NCBI RefSeq assembly: GCF_000282095.2
Contig: NZ_AKKC02000015.1
Span: 248,001 to 312,000 of the forward strand
Direction of reading: 5' to 3'
DNA: 64,000 bases
Source: Rhizobium sp. CF080
Lineage (GTDB): Bacteria > Pseudomonadota > Alphaproteobacteria > Rhizobiales > Rhizobiaceae
The notes under the pieces were generated by a model. That model was not told the origin of the DNA. It did not search any database and saw only the letters and a program-made list of their open reading frames with translations. A program made the translations under genes and the position numbers. Below, one piece after another: positions 43,260 to 52,220 of the stretch; the first letter of the stretch is position 1; the number at the start of each line of letters is the position of its first letter.

Positions 43260-44648
43260 TCAGACGCGCTCGCCGTTCTTCACAAGGTAGCTCGGGTTGT
43301 ACATGGTGACGAGTTCTTCCGCCGCCGTCGGGTGCACGGCCATGGTGCGGTCGAAATCGTCCTTGGTGACGCCGGCCTTCAACGAAATGCCGAGAAGCTG
43401 CGCCATCTCGCCGGCATCGTGACCGAGGATGTGGGCGCCGACCACCTTGCGGCTTGCCGCATCGACGACCAGCTTCATGATCATTTTCTCCGCCCGTCCC
43501 GAAAGCGTCGCCTTCATCGGCCGGAACTCGGCGCGGTAGACTTCGAGCTCCGGATAACGCTTGGCGGCCTCCTCTTCCGACAGGCCGACCGTGCCGATCT
43601 CCGGCTGCGAGAAGACGGCGGTCGCAATAAGGTCGTGGTCGGGGGCGGTCGGATTGTTCCTGTATTCGGTCTCGATGAAGCACATCGCCTCGTGGATCGC
43701 CACCGGCGTCAGCTGTACCCGGTCGGTGACATCGCCGAGCGCATAGATATGCGGCACGCTGGTGCGGGAATATCTGTCGACGACAATGGCGCCGCGCTCG
43801 TTCACCTCGACGCCCGCGGCCTCCAGGCCCAACCCGCTGGTATTCGGATCGCGGCCGAGCGCCAGCATCACGGTATCGACGGCAATCGTCTCGCCGTTCA
43901 TGGTCCGGGCGACAAGTCCGCCGGCCGCCGCCTTGGTCACCTCCTCGATCACATCGGTGAGGACGATGCGGATGCCCTTCTCGACCATCGCCTTGTGCAG
44001 GCCCTGGCGCATGTCGTGGTCGAAGCGCGAGAGGATTTCCTTGCCGCGATAGATCAGCGTCACGTCGACGCCGAGGCCGTGGAAGATGTTGGCGAATTCG
44101 ACAGCGATATAGCCGCCGCCGGCGATCAGGATGGAGCGCGGCAGTTCCGGCAGATGGAAGGCCTCGTTGGACGAGATACACAGCTCGTGGCCGGGCAGCG
44201 CCACATGCGGATTGGGCGCGCCACCGGTCGCGATGACGATCTTTTCGGCGGTCACCGCCTTGCCGGTCTTCACGAGCCGGATCGTATGTAGGCCGACCAG
44301 TTCGGCGCGGGTATCGAGGATCTCGGCACCGTTGTTTTCCAGGCCCTTGCGGTAAAGGCCTTCGAGGCGGGCGATCTCCTTGTCCTTGGCGGCGATCAGC
44401 TTCTTCCAGTCGAACGTGCCTGCGCCGACTTCCCAGCCATAGCCCGCGGCATCCTCGAAATGCTCGTGATACTGCGAGGCGTAGACGAACAGCTTCTTCG
44501 GCACGCAGCCGCGGATGACGCAGGTGCCGCCGAAACGATATTCCTCGGCGATCGCCACCCGCTTGCCGAGCGATGCGGCCACCCGGCCTGCCCTGACGCC
44601 GCCCGATCCGCCACCAATCACGAAGAGATCATAGTCATAGGTGGTCAT
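43260..44648 (-). CDS. gor: Glutathione-disulfide reductase
   Basis: A 462-residue FAD-dependent reductase that regenerates glutathione with NADPH. FAD-binding GGGSGGVRAGR is at the start, the redox disulfide is GGTCVIRGCVPKKL, and the second nucleotide-binding motif is LIAGGGYIAVEFANIF. The C-terminal catalytic histidine is in MAVHPTAAEELV. The CVIRGC disulfide and the VPKKL after it fit glutathione reductase rather than lipoamide dehydrogenase. The ATG 44648 follows AAGGAGAATGCC; the upstream part of the frame is non-coding. The converging TadG-like gene ends 24 nt away. Confidence 0.95.
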   Translation of the reverse strand: MTTYDYDLFVIGGGSGGVRAGRVAASLGKRVAIAEEYRFGGTCVIRGCVPKKLFVYASQYHEHFEDAAGYGWEVGAGTFDWKKLIAAKDKEIARLEGLYRKGLENNGAEILDTRAELVGLHTIRLVKTGKAVTAEKIVIATGGAPNPHVALPGHELCISSNEAFHLPELPRSILIAGGGYIAVEFANIFHGLGVDVTLIYRGKEILSRFDHDMRQGLHKAMVEKGIRIVLTDVIEEVTKAAAGGLVARTMNGETIAVDTVMLALGRDPNTSGLGLEAAGVEVNERGAIVVDRYSRTSVPHIYALGDVTDRVQLTPVAIHEAMCFIETEYRNNPTAPDHDLIATAVFSQPEIGTVGLSEEEAAKRYPELEVYRAEFRPMKATLSGRAEKMIMKLVVDAASRKVVGAHILGHDAGEMAQLLGISLKAGVTKDDFDRTMAVHPTAAEELVTMYNPSYLVKNGERV

Positions 44649-44714
44649 GGCATTCTCCTTGAAAACAGGCGGCTGGATGTGGCTCACATATAGGGACGGG
44701 AGCCCCCAAAGGAA

Positions 44715-44736
44715 AAGCCCGGATTGCTCCGGGCTT
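44715..44736 (-). terminator. Terminator after the DUF2059 gene
   Basis: AAGCCCGG and CCGGGCTT, 8 bp, loop ATTGCT, followed on the minus strand by TTTTCC. It lies 29 nt past the DUF2059 stop codon and would end the rpiA-DUF2059 transcript. Confidence 0.8.
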
Positions 44737-44765
44737 CCATAAAATTCAGCGGCTCGCGAATGCGA

Positions 44766-45467
44766 TCAGGGCTTCGGCGCGGGCGCCGGGGCCGGCTTGG
44801 CAGCCGGGGCAGCCGGCTTGGCCGGGGCGGCTGCGGCCGGAGCAGCAGGCTTGGTCGCAGGCGCGGCAGCTGGCTTGGCCGGCGGCGTGGCGGGCTTTGC
44901 CGGAACCGGTGCTACGGCCTGCGCTTCCGCAGGAGCCGTATCGACGACCGGCGGCTGGATCGGGTTCGCGTCGATGATACCGCGCAGCTTTTCCGAGCTC
45001 TGGTTGGTGAGGTCGCGGGAAATGCCGTTGGCCCAGATTTCAGCGGCCCTGGTCAATTCGCGGCTGATGAGCGGCTGGTTGGTCAGCAGTTTCTTGCCTG
45101 CATCGGTGTTGAAGAAGGTGGAGATCGACTTCAGCTCATCGACGGAGAAGCTCTTGGCGTAGATGGTCGCGGCTTCCTTTTCCAGATCGGCACGGCGCGG
45201 CGCAAGCACGAGCGCCTGCTCGTCGACAACGTTGGAGATCTGACCCTGGAAGTTGGGGGAGGCCTGGATGAACTGGGCCTTCAGACGCTCTGCCAGGTTG
45301 GGCAGGATATTATCGTAACGATCCGTCACATTGAGCGCTGCGATAGCATCGCGCGCAGCGGCAAGCTGGGCTTCCGAAACTTCCTGCGCGCGAGCCGATA
45401 CCGTGAAGGCGCCGGAGAAGAGGATCGCCACAGCGGCGGCACGGCCGAGAACCGCGAATCTGATCAT
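44766..45467 (-). CDS. DUF2059 secreted protein with proline/alanine tail
   Basis: A 233-residue protein with a signal peptide (cleavage after SARAQ or close, near residue 27). It has a DUF2059 domain at about 85-150 (YAKSFSVDELKSISTFFNTDAGKKLL contains FSVDELKSISTFFNTDAG) and a 60-residue tail of repeated PAKPAAPA units. DUF2059 is common in proteobacteria and its function is unknown. The tail may span the cell wall or interact with peptidoglycan, but that is a guess. It follows rpiA by 18 nt on the same strand and likely shares its transcript. Confidence 0.85.
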   Translation of the reverse strand: MIRFAVLGRAAAVAILFSGAFTVSARAQEVSEAQLAAARDAIAALNVTDRYDNILPNLAERLKAQFIQASPNFQGQISNVVDEQALVLAPRRADLEKEAATIYAKSFSVDELKSISTFFNTDAGKKLLTNQPLISRELTRAAEIWANGISRDLTNQSSEKLRGIIDANPIQPPVVDTAPAEAQAVAPVPAKPATPPAKPAAAPATKPAAPAAAAPAKPAAPAAKPAPAPAPKP

Positions 45468-45485
45468 GAGTTTGTTGCTCCTAGT

Positions 45486-46181
45486 TTATTTCGCCTCGAG
45501 CGTCCGCGCTCCAGCCTCGCCGGCAATGATCGCTAAGGACGCCATGTGGATGAACAGCCCGTGTTCCACGACACCGGGAATGAAATTAAGCTCCGCCGAC
45601 AGAGCGTCTGCATCAGGAATGCGGCCAAAAGATGCGTCGAAAATGTAGTGGCCGCCATCCGTCATGAAGATATCGGCCCCGGATTTGCGCAGTTTCAGCT
45701 CGCCGCTCAGGCCTAACCTGGAGGCGGCCTTTTCGATCGCGATCTGGGTCGCCGCCTGGCCGAAGGGATTGATCTCGATCGGCAGAGGATAGGCTCCGAG
45801 CATGCCGACCAGCTTGCTTTCGTCGGCAATCACGATCATGCGAGTGGACGCGGCAGCAACGATCTTCTCGCGCAGCAATGCGCCGCCGCCGCCCTTGATC
45901 AGGGTCAGGTTGGCATCGACTTCGTCAGCCCCGTCGACCGTCAGGTCGAGCTCCGGAAGCTCGTCGAGCGATTTCAGCGGAATGCCGAGCTCGACGCAGA
46001 GTCTGGCGGTACGCTCGGACGTCGGTACGCCTTCGACCTTGAAGCCGCCGTGGACCTTTTCGGCGAGTAGCCTGACGAATTCGTCCGCCGTCGAACCGGT
46101 GCCAATACCAAGCCTCATGCCGTCCTCGACATAGGCCAGTGCCGCTTGCGCCGCCTTGACTTTCATTTCCCGGGCGTCCAT
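45486..46181 (-). CDS. rpiA: Ribose-5-phosphate isomerase A
   Basis: RpiA interconverts ribose 5-phosphate and ribulose 5-phosphate. The 231-residue form starting MDAREMKVKAAQAAL has the exact family length. The frame is open further upstream to 46340, but that part looks non-coding. GIGTGSTADEFV, LTVDGADEVDANL and LIKGGGGALLREKIVA carry the substrate-binding and catalytic residues. GGGGAG lies 10 nt before the chosen ATG. It is divergent from gph, with 172 nt between the two starts. Confidence 0.95.
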   Translation of the reverse strand: MDAREMKVKAAQAALAYVEDGMRLGIGTGSTADEFVRLLAEKVHGGFKVEGVPTSERTARLCVELGIPLKSLDELPELDLTVDGADEVDANLTLIKGGGGALLREKIVAAASTRMIVIADESKLVGMLGAYPLPIEINPFGQAATQIAIEKAASRLGLSGELKLRKSGADIFMTDGGHYIFDASFGRIPDADALSAELNFIPGVVEHGLFIHMASLAIIAGEAGARTLEAK

Positions 46182-46353
46182 TCGCCAAAAGCTCCCCGCT
46201 GTTTTCGCCGACCCGCTGTTTACACGCCTCTCCCGGCAAACGAAAGTCCCCTCGCGGCGGGTTTTACGAAGCTCCGCGAATCTCGCATATTTGCATTTCA
46301 CGACAGCATTGCTTAATCCGGGGCATCTCCCAAACGACATTCACGAGGTTCCA

Positions 46354-47055
46354 TTGACCGCTCCACTCGTCATTTTCGACCTCGACGGCACACTGATCGA
46401 CACCGCACCCGATCTCATCGACAGCCTCAACTATACGATCGAAGCGGTCGGCCTCGCGCCGGTCACCTTCGAGGACCTGACGCATCTCGTCGGCCAGGGT
46501 GTGCGCGTGATGATCCGCCGCGCCTTCGAGCTTCGCAAAGTTCCGCTCGACGAGCCGATGGCCGCCAGGCTGTTTGACCGCTATATGGAGCATTACGAGG
46601 CGCAGATGCCGGGCAGAAGCGTGCCTTACGACGGTGTCGTCGCCTGCCTCGACCGCCTGTCGGCAGCCGGCATGCGGCTCGCAGTCTGCACCAACAAGTC
46701 CGGACAGCTCGCCTTCCCGCTCCTCGCGAAGCTCGGTCTTCTGGATCGCTTCGTGGCGATGACCTGCGGCGATACATTTGCCGTTCGCAAGCCGGATGCC
46801 CGGCATATTTTCGGCACCATCGAACGGGCCGGCGGCGCCCCCGCGACGAGCATCATGATCGGCGACAGCGTCAACGACATTCTGGCGGCACAGAATGCCG
46901 GCATTGCCTCGGTCGCCGTGACCTTCGGTTATTCCGACGTCGCCGTCGAGACACTCAACCCGGATCGCGTGATCAGCGGTTATGACCAGCTGACCGTGGA
47001 GATGGTGGAAACGCTGATCTCCGCCGACGTGCAGCGGGTGGCGGCAGCCAAATAA
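46354..47055 (+). CDS. gph: Phosphoglycolate phosphatase (HAD family)
   Basis: A HAD-superfamily phosphatase that removes 2-phosphoglycolate. The motifs are DLDGTLIDTAPDL (nucleophile aspartate), CTNKSGQLA (motif II), RKPDARH (motif III lysine) and MIGDSVNDILAA (motif IV). The frame opens at 46156, but a TTG at 46354, 5 nt after GAGG, gives MTAPLVIFDLDGT and 233 residues, the family norm. I therefore chose TTG. A stem-loop terminator starts at the stop codon. Confidence 0.93.
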   Translation: MTAPLVIFDLDGTLIDTAPDLIDSLNYTIEAVGLAPVTFEDLTHLVGQGVRVMIRRAFELRKVPLDEPMAARLFDRYMEHYEAQMPGRSVPYDGVVACLDRLSAAGMRLAVCTNKSGQLAFPLLAKLGLLDRFVAMTCGDTFAVRKPDARHIFGTIERAGGAPATSIMIGDSVNDILAAQNAGIASVAVTFGYSDVAVETLNPDRVISGYDQLTVEMVETLISADVQRVAAAK

Positions 47056-47080
47056 GAAGGCGGCACGTGGCCGCCTTCTT
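47054..47080 (+). terminator. Bidirectional terminator after gph
   Basis: AAGAAGGCGGC and GCCGCCTTCTT, 11 bp, loop ACGTG, beginning inside the gph stop codon. The T-rich right arm continues as CTTCTTCTGC. The converging L,D-transpeptidase gene ends 39 nt further on and may share it. Confidence 0.85.
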
Positions 47081-47118
47081 CTGCAATCCGAAACTCGTTC
47101 TCAGCCCGAAAGCCGAAC

Positions 47119-49056
47119 CTAGCTTTGTGCCGCACGGACCTTGGTCGTTGCCACAAAAGCCTTCACCGTCGCATCGTCGCGGCCATAGACGTCGTCGAAA
47201 TATTCGACCTTGCCGTCCTTGTTAGGCCAGGCGGTGAAGTAGGCGACGTAGACCGGGATCCTGACCGGCACCTTGGTGGCGACGTTCTCGCCGGCGGCGA
47301 TACGTCCGTTCACGTCGTCGATCGTCGTGCCGAGCACGGCGGCCGCCATCTTGCGCGGTTCGGCAAGACGCACGCAGCCATGGCTCAGCGCCCGCATGTC
47401 GCGCTGGAAGAAGCTCTTCGAAGGCGTGTCATGCATGTAGATCGCATGGCTGTTCGGGAAGAGGATCTTCAGGTCGCCGAGCGCATTGTCGCTCGACGGC
47501 GGTTGGCGCACGGAGATCTTGTCGGTCGAGCCGAACCAGTTGACGCTGCTCGACGGAACCGCCTTGCCGCCGACCGAGACCTCGTATCCCAGCCGGTCGA
47601 GATAGCTCGGGTCCTGGCGAAGATGCGGCAGCATCTCGTTGATGATGATCGACTGCGGCACGCCCCAATAGGGGTTGAACTCGACCGTTTCGATCTCGTC
47701 CTGGAAGAAATAGGTCTGGTTGGCCTTGCCGCCGACCACGACGCGCATCGAGAACTGTTCAGCGCCATGGTCATGGTAATAGACCGTGTAAGCCGGCTGG
47801 TTGATGAAGACGTAACGCTGGCCGAGATCGTCCGGCAGCCAGCGCGCCTGTTCCATGGCGACTTCGACCTTCTCGATCTTGTCCTTCGACGTATGGCCGA
47901 CCATCTTGCGCACCGTCGCATTGCCGATGACGCCGTCAGCCTTGAGGCCGACTTCGGCCTGGAAGGATTTGACGACCTCAACGAGTTCCGGCGTGTAGTC
48001 CGGGGTCTGCTGGTAGGCTGCGAGCGTCGCCGCGTGCTTGGTCTTCAGCGCTTCAGAACCGGTATGCTGGATGGCGGCGATGATGCTTGCCATATCCGGG
48101 CTGCTCTTGCCCGGCTTCAGCAGGATGTCGGTCGGCAGCGCGATCTGCGGACCGTCGTCGGCGGCCGCGGCGCGCAGCGTTGCAAGCTCGGCCTTCAACG
48201 CCTGGAATTGAGGGCCTTGCGGCGCAAGGCCTTCAAGATAGGCCGCAACGTCCGTGCCGGTCTGCGCAAAAGGCAGGACGAGCGAAAGCTTGACGTCCTT
48301 GCGCTTGAAGTCGTGGTAACCGGACACCTTGTTCGGATCGATGCGGCCGCGCATCATGTCCTGTGCAAACAACAGCACCTTTTCCGAGAGAGCCAACTCG
48401 AACTGCATCAGCGCGCGGTCATGGCCGTCGGCGGCGGAAACCGGGGCTGACGCCGTTGCCGAAACATTGATCGGGGTTGCCGCATCGGCCGATGACACGA
48501 CACTTGCGGTCGTCAGCGCCGGGACCGGCAGGATGTAATCAGCCGGCTCGAGCCCGTATTCGCCGGCGCGTTCGAAGAGCGCCAGGACGCCCCTCGCCTT
48601 TTCATTGACGTCACCGCCGGAGACCCAGACGGGCTCGGCCGCCTTGCTATAGAAGGCCTCGAGAGCGGTGGCGATTTCCGCCGGCGCCGAAACCTTGGCC
48701 TCGGCGATCAGGCGGGTGCCGTTCGTTGATGACACTGCGGCGAAGCCGGCCGTCTTCACGACACGCTCGGCATCCGGCTTGTAGGTGTAATAGCGAGGAC
48801 CGGAGACTTTCGGCAGCGGCTCGGGATCGGCGAGACTACGCTCGGTCGGCAAGCTGGTATTGCCGCCAACGCCCGGCAGGCCGTTGTCGGCAGCCCTTGA
48901 CCGGTCGGCTCCAGGGCCGCCGCGCAGGAGGTCGAGAAGGGTCACGGCATGTGCGGGAACCGCCGCTCCGGTGAAAATCGAAATGCCGGACACGAGCGCC
49001 AATGCGATCGAAGTTTTTTTGTGTTTGTGCTGCAATGTCGTCCCCGTCACCTGCAT
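47119..49056 (-). CDS. L,D-transpeptidase family protein (YcbB/LdtD-like)
   Basis: A secreted enzyme of about 645 residues that makes 3-3 cross-links in peptidoglycan. A signal peptide (IALALVSGISIFTGAAVPAHA) is followed by a long N-terminal region. A peptidoglycan-binding domain (VVKSFQAEVGLKADGVIGNAT) and a YkuD catalytic domain with MRALSHGCVRLAEP (catalytic cysteine) come next. The size and order match E. coli YcbB. Rhizobia growing at one pole depend heavily on L,D-transpeptidases. The start at 49056 gives a normal signal peptide, though its ribosome binding site is weak; the frame is open to 49167. Confidence 0.92.
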   Translation of the reverse strand: MQVTGTTLQHKHKKTSIALALVSGISIFTGAAVPAHAVTLLDLLRGGPGADRSRAADNGLPGVGGNTSLPTERSLADPEPLPKVSGPRYYTYKPDAERVVKTAGFAAVSSTNGTRLIAEAKVSAPAEIATALEAFYSKAAEPVWVSGGDVNEKARGVLALFERAGEYGLEPADYILPVPALTTASVVSSADAATPINVSATASAPVSAADGHDRALMQFELALSEKVLLFAQDMMRGRIDPNKVSGYHDFKRKDVKLSLVLPFAQTGTDVAAYLEGLAPQGPQFQALKAELATLRAAAADDGPQIALPTDILLKPGKSSPDMASIIAAIQHTGSEALKTKHAATLAAYQQTPDYTPELVEVVKSFQAEVGLKADGVIGNATVRKMVGHTSKDKIEKVEVAMEQARWLPDDLGQRYVFINQPAYTVYYHDHGAEQFSMRVVVGGKANQTYFFQDEIETVEFNPYWGVPQSIIINEMLPHLRQDPSYLDRLGYEVSVGGKAVPSSSVNWFGSTDKISVRQPPSSDNALGDLKILFPNSHAIYMHDTPSKSFFQRDMRALSHGCVRLAEPRKMAAAVLGTTIDDVNGRIAAGENVATKVPVRIPVYVAYFTAWPNKDGKVEYFDDVYGRDDATVKAFVATTKVRAAQS

Positions 49057-49438
49057 CCGCGTCTTGATCCGCGGGCTCGAATATGTATCACGCCATCTAA
49101 CCGATCGCGTGAGGGATGGAAAGAAACGCCCGTGTGTTCCGCCGGCTTGAGGCCCGGCGAAAAACATCGTCGCTGCGTTGCCGGAAGGTTAAGAAACTAT
49201 TCGTTAAATTTTTACTGACGACCATCGATAAGTGCCCTGTCGGAGTGCGGATTCTGCTGCATAATTCCACGATCCGTGTCATAAAAGGCACGGCGAAAGG
49301 ACGCCAAAAAGCCTGTTTCCCCGGCTTGCGGACGCGCAACAATCGTATAGTAATGCCGCCGGCCGGCCTGGACGCGGTAACGCGTTGTTGATCTTTTGAG
49401 ACACCGGCAGCGACCACGAGCAAAAAGAGGCAGCGAAG
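49057..49438. other. Intergenic region between divergent L,D-transpeptidase and fumC
   Basis: A 382-nt gap. It holds no convincing gene; a 91-codon open frame at 49116-49391 has no good start or recognisable protein. The part near 49190-49220 is AT-rich (TTCGTTAAATTTTTAC) and probably contains promoters for one or both genes. I see no clear operator, riboswitch or terminator. Confidence 0.5.
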
Positions 49439-50830
49439 ATGGCATCGACCCGCACCGAAACCGATACGTTTGGCCCGATCGAAGTGGCGAGCGACCGTTA
49501 TTGGGGGGCCCAGGCGCAGCGCTCGCTCGGCAACTTCAAGATCGGCTGGGAAAAGCAGCCGCTCGCCGTCGTGCGGGCGCTCGGCATCGTCAAGCAGGCG
49601 GCCGCCCGCGCCAACATGGAACTGGGTGGCCTCGATGCCTCAATCGGGAAAGTTATCGTCGAAGCAGCGCAGGAAGTCATCGACGGCAAGCTCGACGAGC
49701 ATTTCCCGCTCGTCGTCTGGCAGACGGGTTCCGGCACCCAGTCGAACATGAACGCCAACGAGGTGATCTCCAACCGCGCGATCGAAATGCTCGGCGGCGT
49801 GATGGGCTCCAAAAAGCCGGTGCATCCGAACGACCACGTCAACATGAGCCAGTCGTCGAACGACACCTATCCGACGGCCATGCACATCGCCTGCGTCGAA
49901 ACCATCGTGCGCCACCTCATTCCGTCGCTGAAGCATCTGCACGAGGCGCTGGAAGTAAAGGTCAAGGCCTTCTCCCACATCATCAAGATCGGCCGCACCC
50001 ATACGCAGGACGCCACCCCGCTGACGCTCGGCCAGGAATTCTCCGGTTATGCGGCGCAGGTCGGCTCGGCGATCGCCAATATCGAACTGACGCTGCCGGC
50101 GCTCTCCAAGCTTGCCCAGGGCGGCACGGCGGTCGGCACGGGTCTCAACGCTCCGGTCGGCTTTGCCGAAAAGGTTGCCGACGAGATCTCCAGGATCACC
50201 GGCCTGCCCTTCGTCACGGCGCCGAACAAGTTCGAGGCGCTCGCCTCGCATGACTCGATGGTTTTCGCGCACGGCGCAATCAATGCTGCCGCGGCAGCCC
50301 TGTTCAAGATCGCCAACGACATCCGCTTCCTCGGCTCCGGCCCGCGCGCCGGTCTCGGCGAACTGTCGCTGCCGGAAAACGAGCCGGGCTCATCGATCAT
50401 GCCGGGCAAGGTCAACCCGACCCAGTCGGAAGCGCTCACCCAGGTCTGCGCCCACATCTTCGGCAACCATGCGGCGCTCACCTTTGCCGGCAGCCAGGGC
50501 CATTTCGAGCTCAACGTCTACAATCCGATGATGGCCTACAATTTCCTGCAGTCGGTGCAGCTGCTCGGCGACGCTGCCGTCTCCTTCACCGACAATTGCG
50601 TGGTCGGCATCGAGGCCCGCGAAGACAATATCAGACGCGGCGTCGAAAACTCGCTGATGCTGGTCACCGCCTTGAACACCAGGCTCGGTTACGACATCTG
50701 CGCCAAGATCGCCAAGACAGCGCACAAGAACGGCACGACGCTGCGCGAAGAAGCTGTCGGCGGCGGATACCTGACGAACGAGGAATTCGACCAGTATGTC
50801 CGCCCGGAAAACATGATCGGTCCCAAATAA
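49439..50830 (+). CDS. fumC: Class II fumarate hydratase
   Basis: A 463-residue iron-independent fumarase of the TCA cycle. The family signature GSSIMPGKVNPTQSEA is present near residue 318. QTGSGTQSNMNANEVISNRA, NDHVNMSQSSNDTYPTAMH and GRTHTQDATPLTLGQEFSGY are the other substrate-binding regions. The ATG is preceded by GAGGCAGCGAAG. It is single-gene, with its own terminator 28 nt past the stop. Confidence 0.97.
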   Translation: MASTRTETDTFGPIEVASDRYWGAQAQRSLGNFKIGWEKQPLAVVRALGIVKQAAARANMELGGLDASIGKVIVEAAQEVIDGKLDEHFPLVVWQTGSGTQSNMNANEVISNRAIEMLGGVMGSKKPVHPNDHVNMSQSSNDTYPTAMHIACVETIVRHLIPSLKHLHEALEVKVKAFSHIIKIGRTHTQDATPLTLGQEFSGYAAQVGSAIANIELTLPALSKLAQGGTAVGTGLNAPVGFAEKVADEISRITGLPFVTAPNKFEALASHDSMVFAHGAINAAAAALFKIANDIRFLGSGPRAGLGELSLPENEPGSSIMPGKVNPTQSEALTQVCAHIFGNHAALTFAGSQGHFELNVYNPMMAYNFLQSVQLLGDAAVSFTDNCVVGIEAREDNIRRGVENSLMLVTALNTRLGYDICAKIAKTAHKNGTTLREEAVGGGYLTNEEFDQYVRPENMIGPK

Positions 50831-50857
50831 GCACACCTGTCTGATAATATAACGGAA

Positions 50858-50885
50858 AAAGCCCGCCTCTCGAAGGGCGGGCTTT
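50858..50885 (+). terminator. Terminator of fumC
   Basis: AAAGCCCGCC and GGCGGGCTTT, 10 bp, loop of 8 nt, followed by CTCTTG. It lies 28 nt past the fumC stop. The 237 nt that follow, up to the diguanylate cyclase gene, are AT-rich and probably promoter DNA. Confidence 0.88.
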
Positions 50886-51122
50886 CTCTTGATGTCAGTC
50901 CAAATGATTAATTCCGAGAATATATCGACTTTCCAAAGGTGAATATCTTTTCGGGCCCAAAGTCCGGAAACCCATTAATTTTGAGGGAAAATGGGGTATT
51001 TCAGAAATGCGAAATAAATTTAAGAATAAGCTCTTCAGCTGGCACCCCTTAATTCTTTTCCAACATTTTTCACATACTACTTCGTTTCATAGCATACGGG
51101 TGGGATCTAGTGGGGATCGTCG

Positions 51123-52193
51123 ATGACGACGGCAACGGCGCCGAAGGCGCAATCTAGCGATCTGATCGGCCAGATCATCTATGCAGTGCGATCGATGGGC
51201 GTCGCGCCGATCCCTCGCAACTATCAGCTTTTCTACGAGGCCTATATCGGTTCCAATTCCGATCTGACCCGCGACCTGGCAGCGCTCGGAAGCCGTGCGA
51301 CGCAGGAAGAGCTGGACGCGCTCTCGCATCGCTACCTTGGAACCGGCCAGGTGGCGGTGATCGAGGATGCCCATACCAAGCTTCTCAGCGAACTCGACGC
51401 GCTCCTGAAACTGTTGCGCCAGGAACAGAGCTCGCTCGAAAGCTACGGCAAGCTGCTGGGAGAAACCGCCCAGCGGATCAACTCCAAGAGCAATTTTTCA
51501 AACGACCTCCTGACCAGCGCGCTGACCCTCCTGAGCGAAGCGACCGGCAGCACCATGGCGCATGGCGAGAAGACCGTCGGCGGTGTCGCCCAGCGCTCGC
51601 AGGAAATGGATCAGGTCCGCAGGGAACTCGACGAATACAAGCGTATCGCCAACACCGATTCGCTGACCCGCATCGCCAACCGCCGGGCCTTCGACGAGCG
51701 CCTTGCCGCCACCTACGACAATACCGCCCTGCTGCCGGTCACCGCGCTGGTGCTGGCTGATATCGACAACTTCAAGAAGATCAACGACAGCTACGGCCAT
51801 CCGGTCGGCGACAAGATCCTCGCTACCGTTGCCTCGGTGATCCGCTCGAACGTCCGCAAGGATGTCTTCGTCGCCCGTTCCGGCGGCGAGGAATTCGCGA
51901 TCATCGTCGAAGGCAATACGCCGGAAGAAGTGATGATCATCTGCGAGCGGGTCCGCCGCGCGCTTGAAACCCGGATCTTCCGCAATTCGCGCTCCGGCAT
52001 CGATTACGGCCCGGTCACTATTTCGCTCGGCTTTGCGATGGGCTCGCAGGCGAGCGATCCCGGCGAACTCTACGCCAATGCCGACACGGCCCTCTATACC
52101 GCCAAGAATTCCGGCCGCAACCGCTCGATCTTCTTCGAGGACGGCATGAAGAAGGACTATGTCGGCAAGAGCTGGCTGATCTACAGGAAATAG
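51123..52193 (+). CDS. GGDEF domain diguanylate cyclase
   Basis: A 356-residue cytoplasmic protein. The N-terminal 165 residues are helical and unlike PAS or receiver domains (VAPIPRNYQLFYEAYIGSN is a segment found in many rhizobial GGDEF proteins). The GGDEF domain covers about 175-340, with DSLTRIANRRAFDE at its start and the active-site loop SGGEEF. A cyclase making c-di-GMP is therefore likely. The inhibitory I-site would be RxxD in other cyclases, but here reads RKDV, so feedback inhibition may be absent. No phosphodiesterase domain. It stands alone after the fumC terminator. Confidence 0.92.
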   Translation: MTTATAPKAQSSDLIGQIIYAVRSMGVAPIPRNYQLFYEAYIGSNSDLTRDLAALGSRATQEELDALSHRYLGTGQVAVIEDAHTKLLSELDALLKLLRQEQSSLESYGKLLGETAQRINSKSNFSNDLLTSALTLLSEATGSTMAHGEKTVGGVAQRSQEMDQVRRELDEYKRIANTDSLTRIANRRAFDERLAATYDNTALLPVTALVLADIDNFKKINDSYGHPVGDKILATVASVIRSNVRKDVFVARSGGEEFAIIVEGNTPEEVMIICERVRRALETRIFRNSRSGIDYGPVTISLGFAMGSQASDPGELYANADTALYTAKNSGRNRSIFFEDGMKKDYVGKSWLIYRK

Positions 52194-52220
52194 GCTCCGA
52201 CTCGTTTGGAGAAACCCGGC

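Noticed and set aside
49116..49391. A 91-codon open frame in the L,D-transpeptidase/fumC gap
   Set aside because: No ribosome binding site, atypical composition for this genome, and it overlaps the likely promoters.
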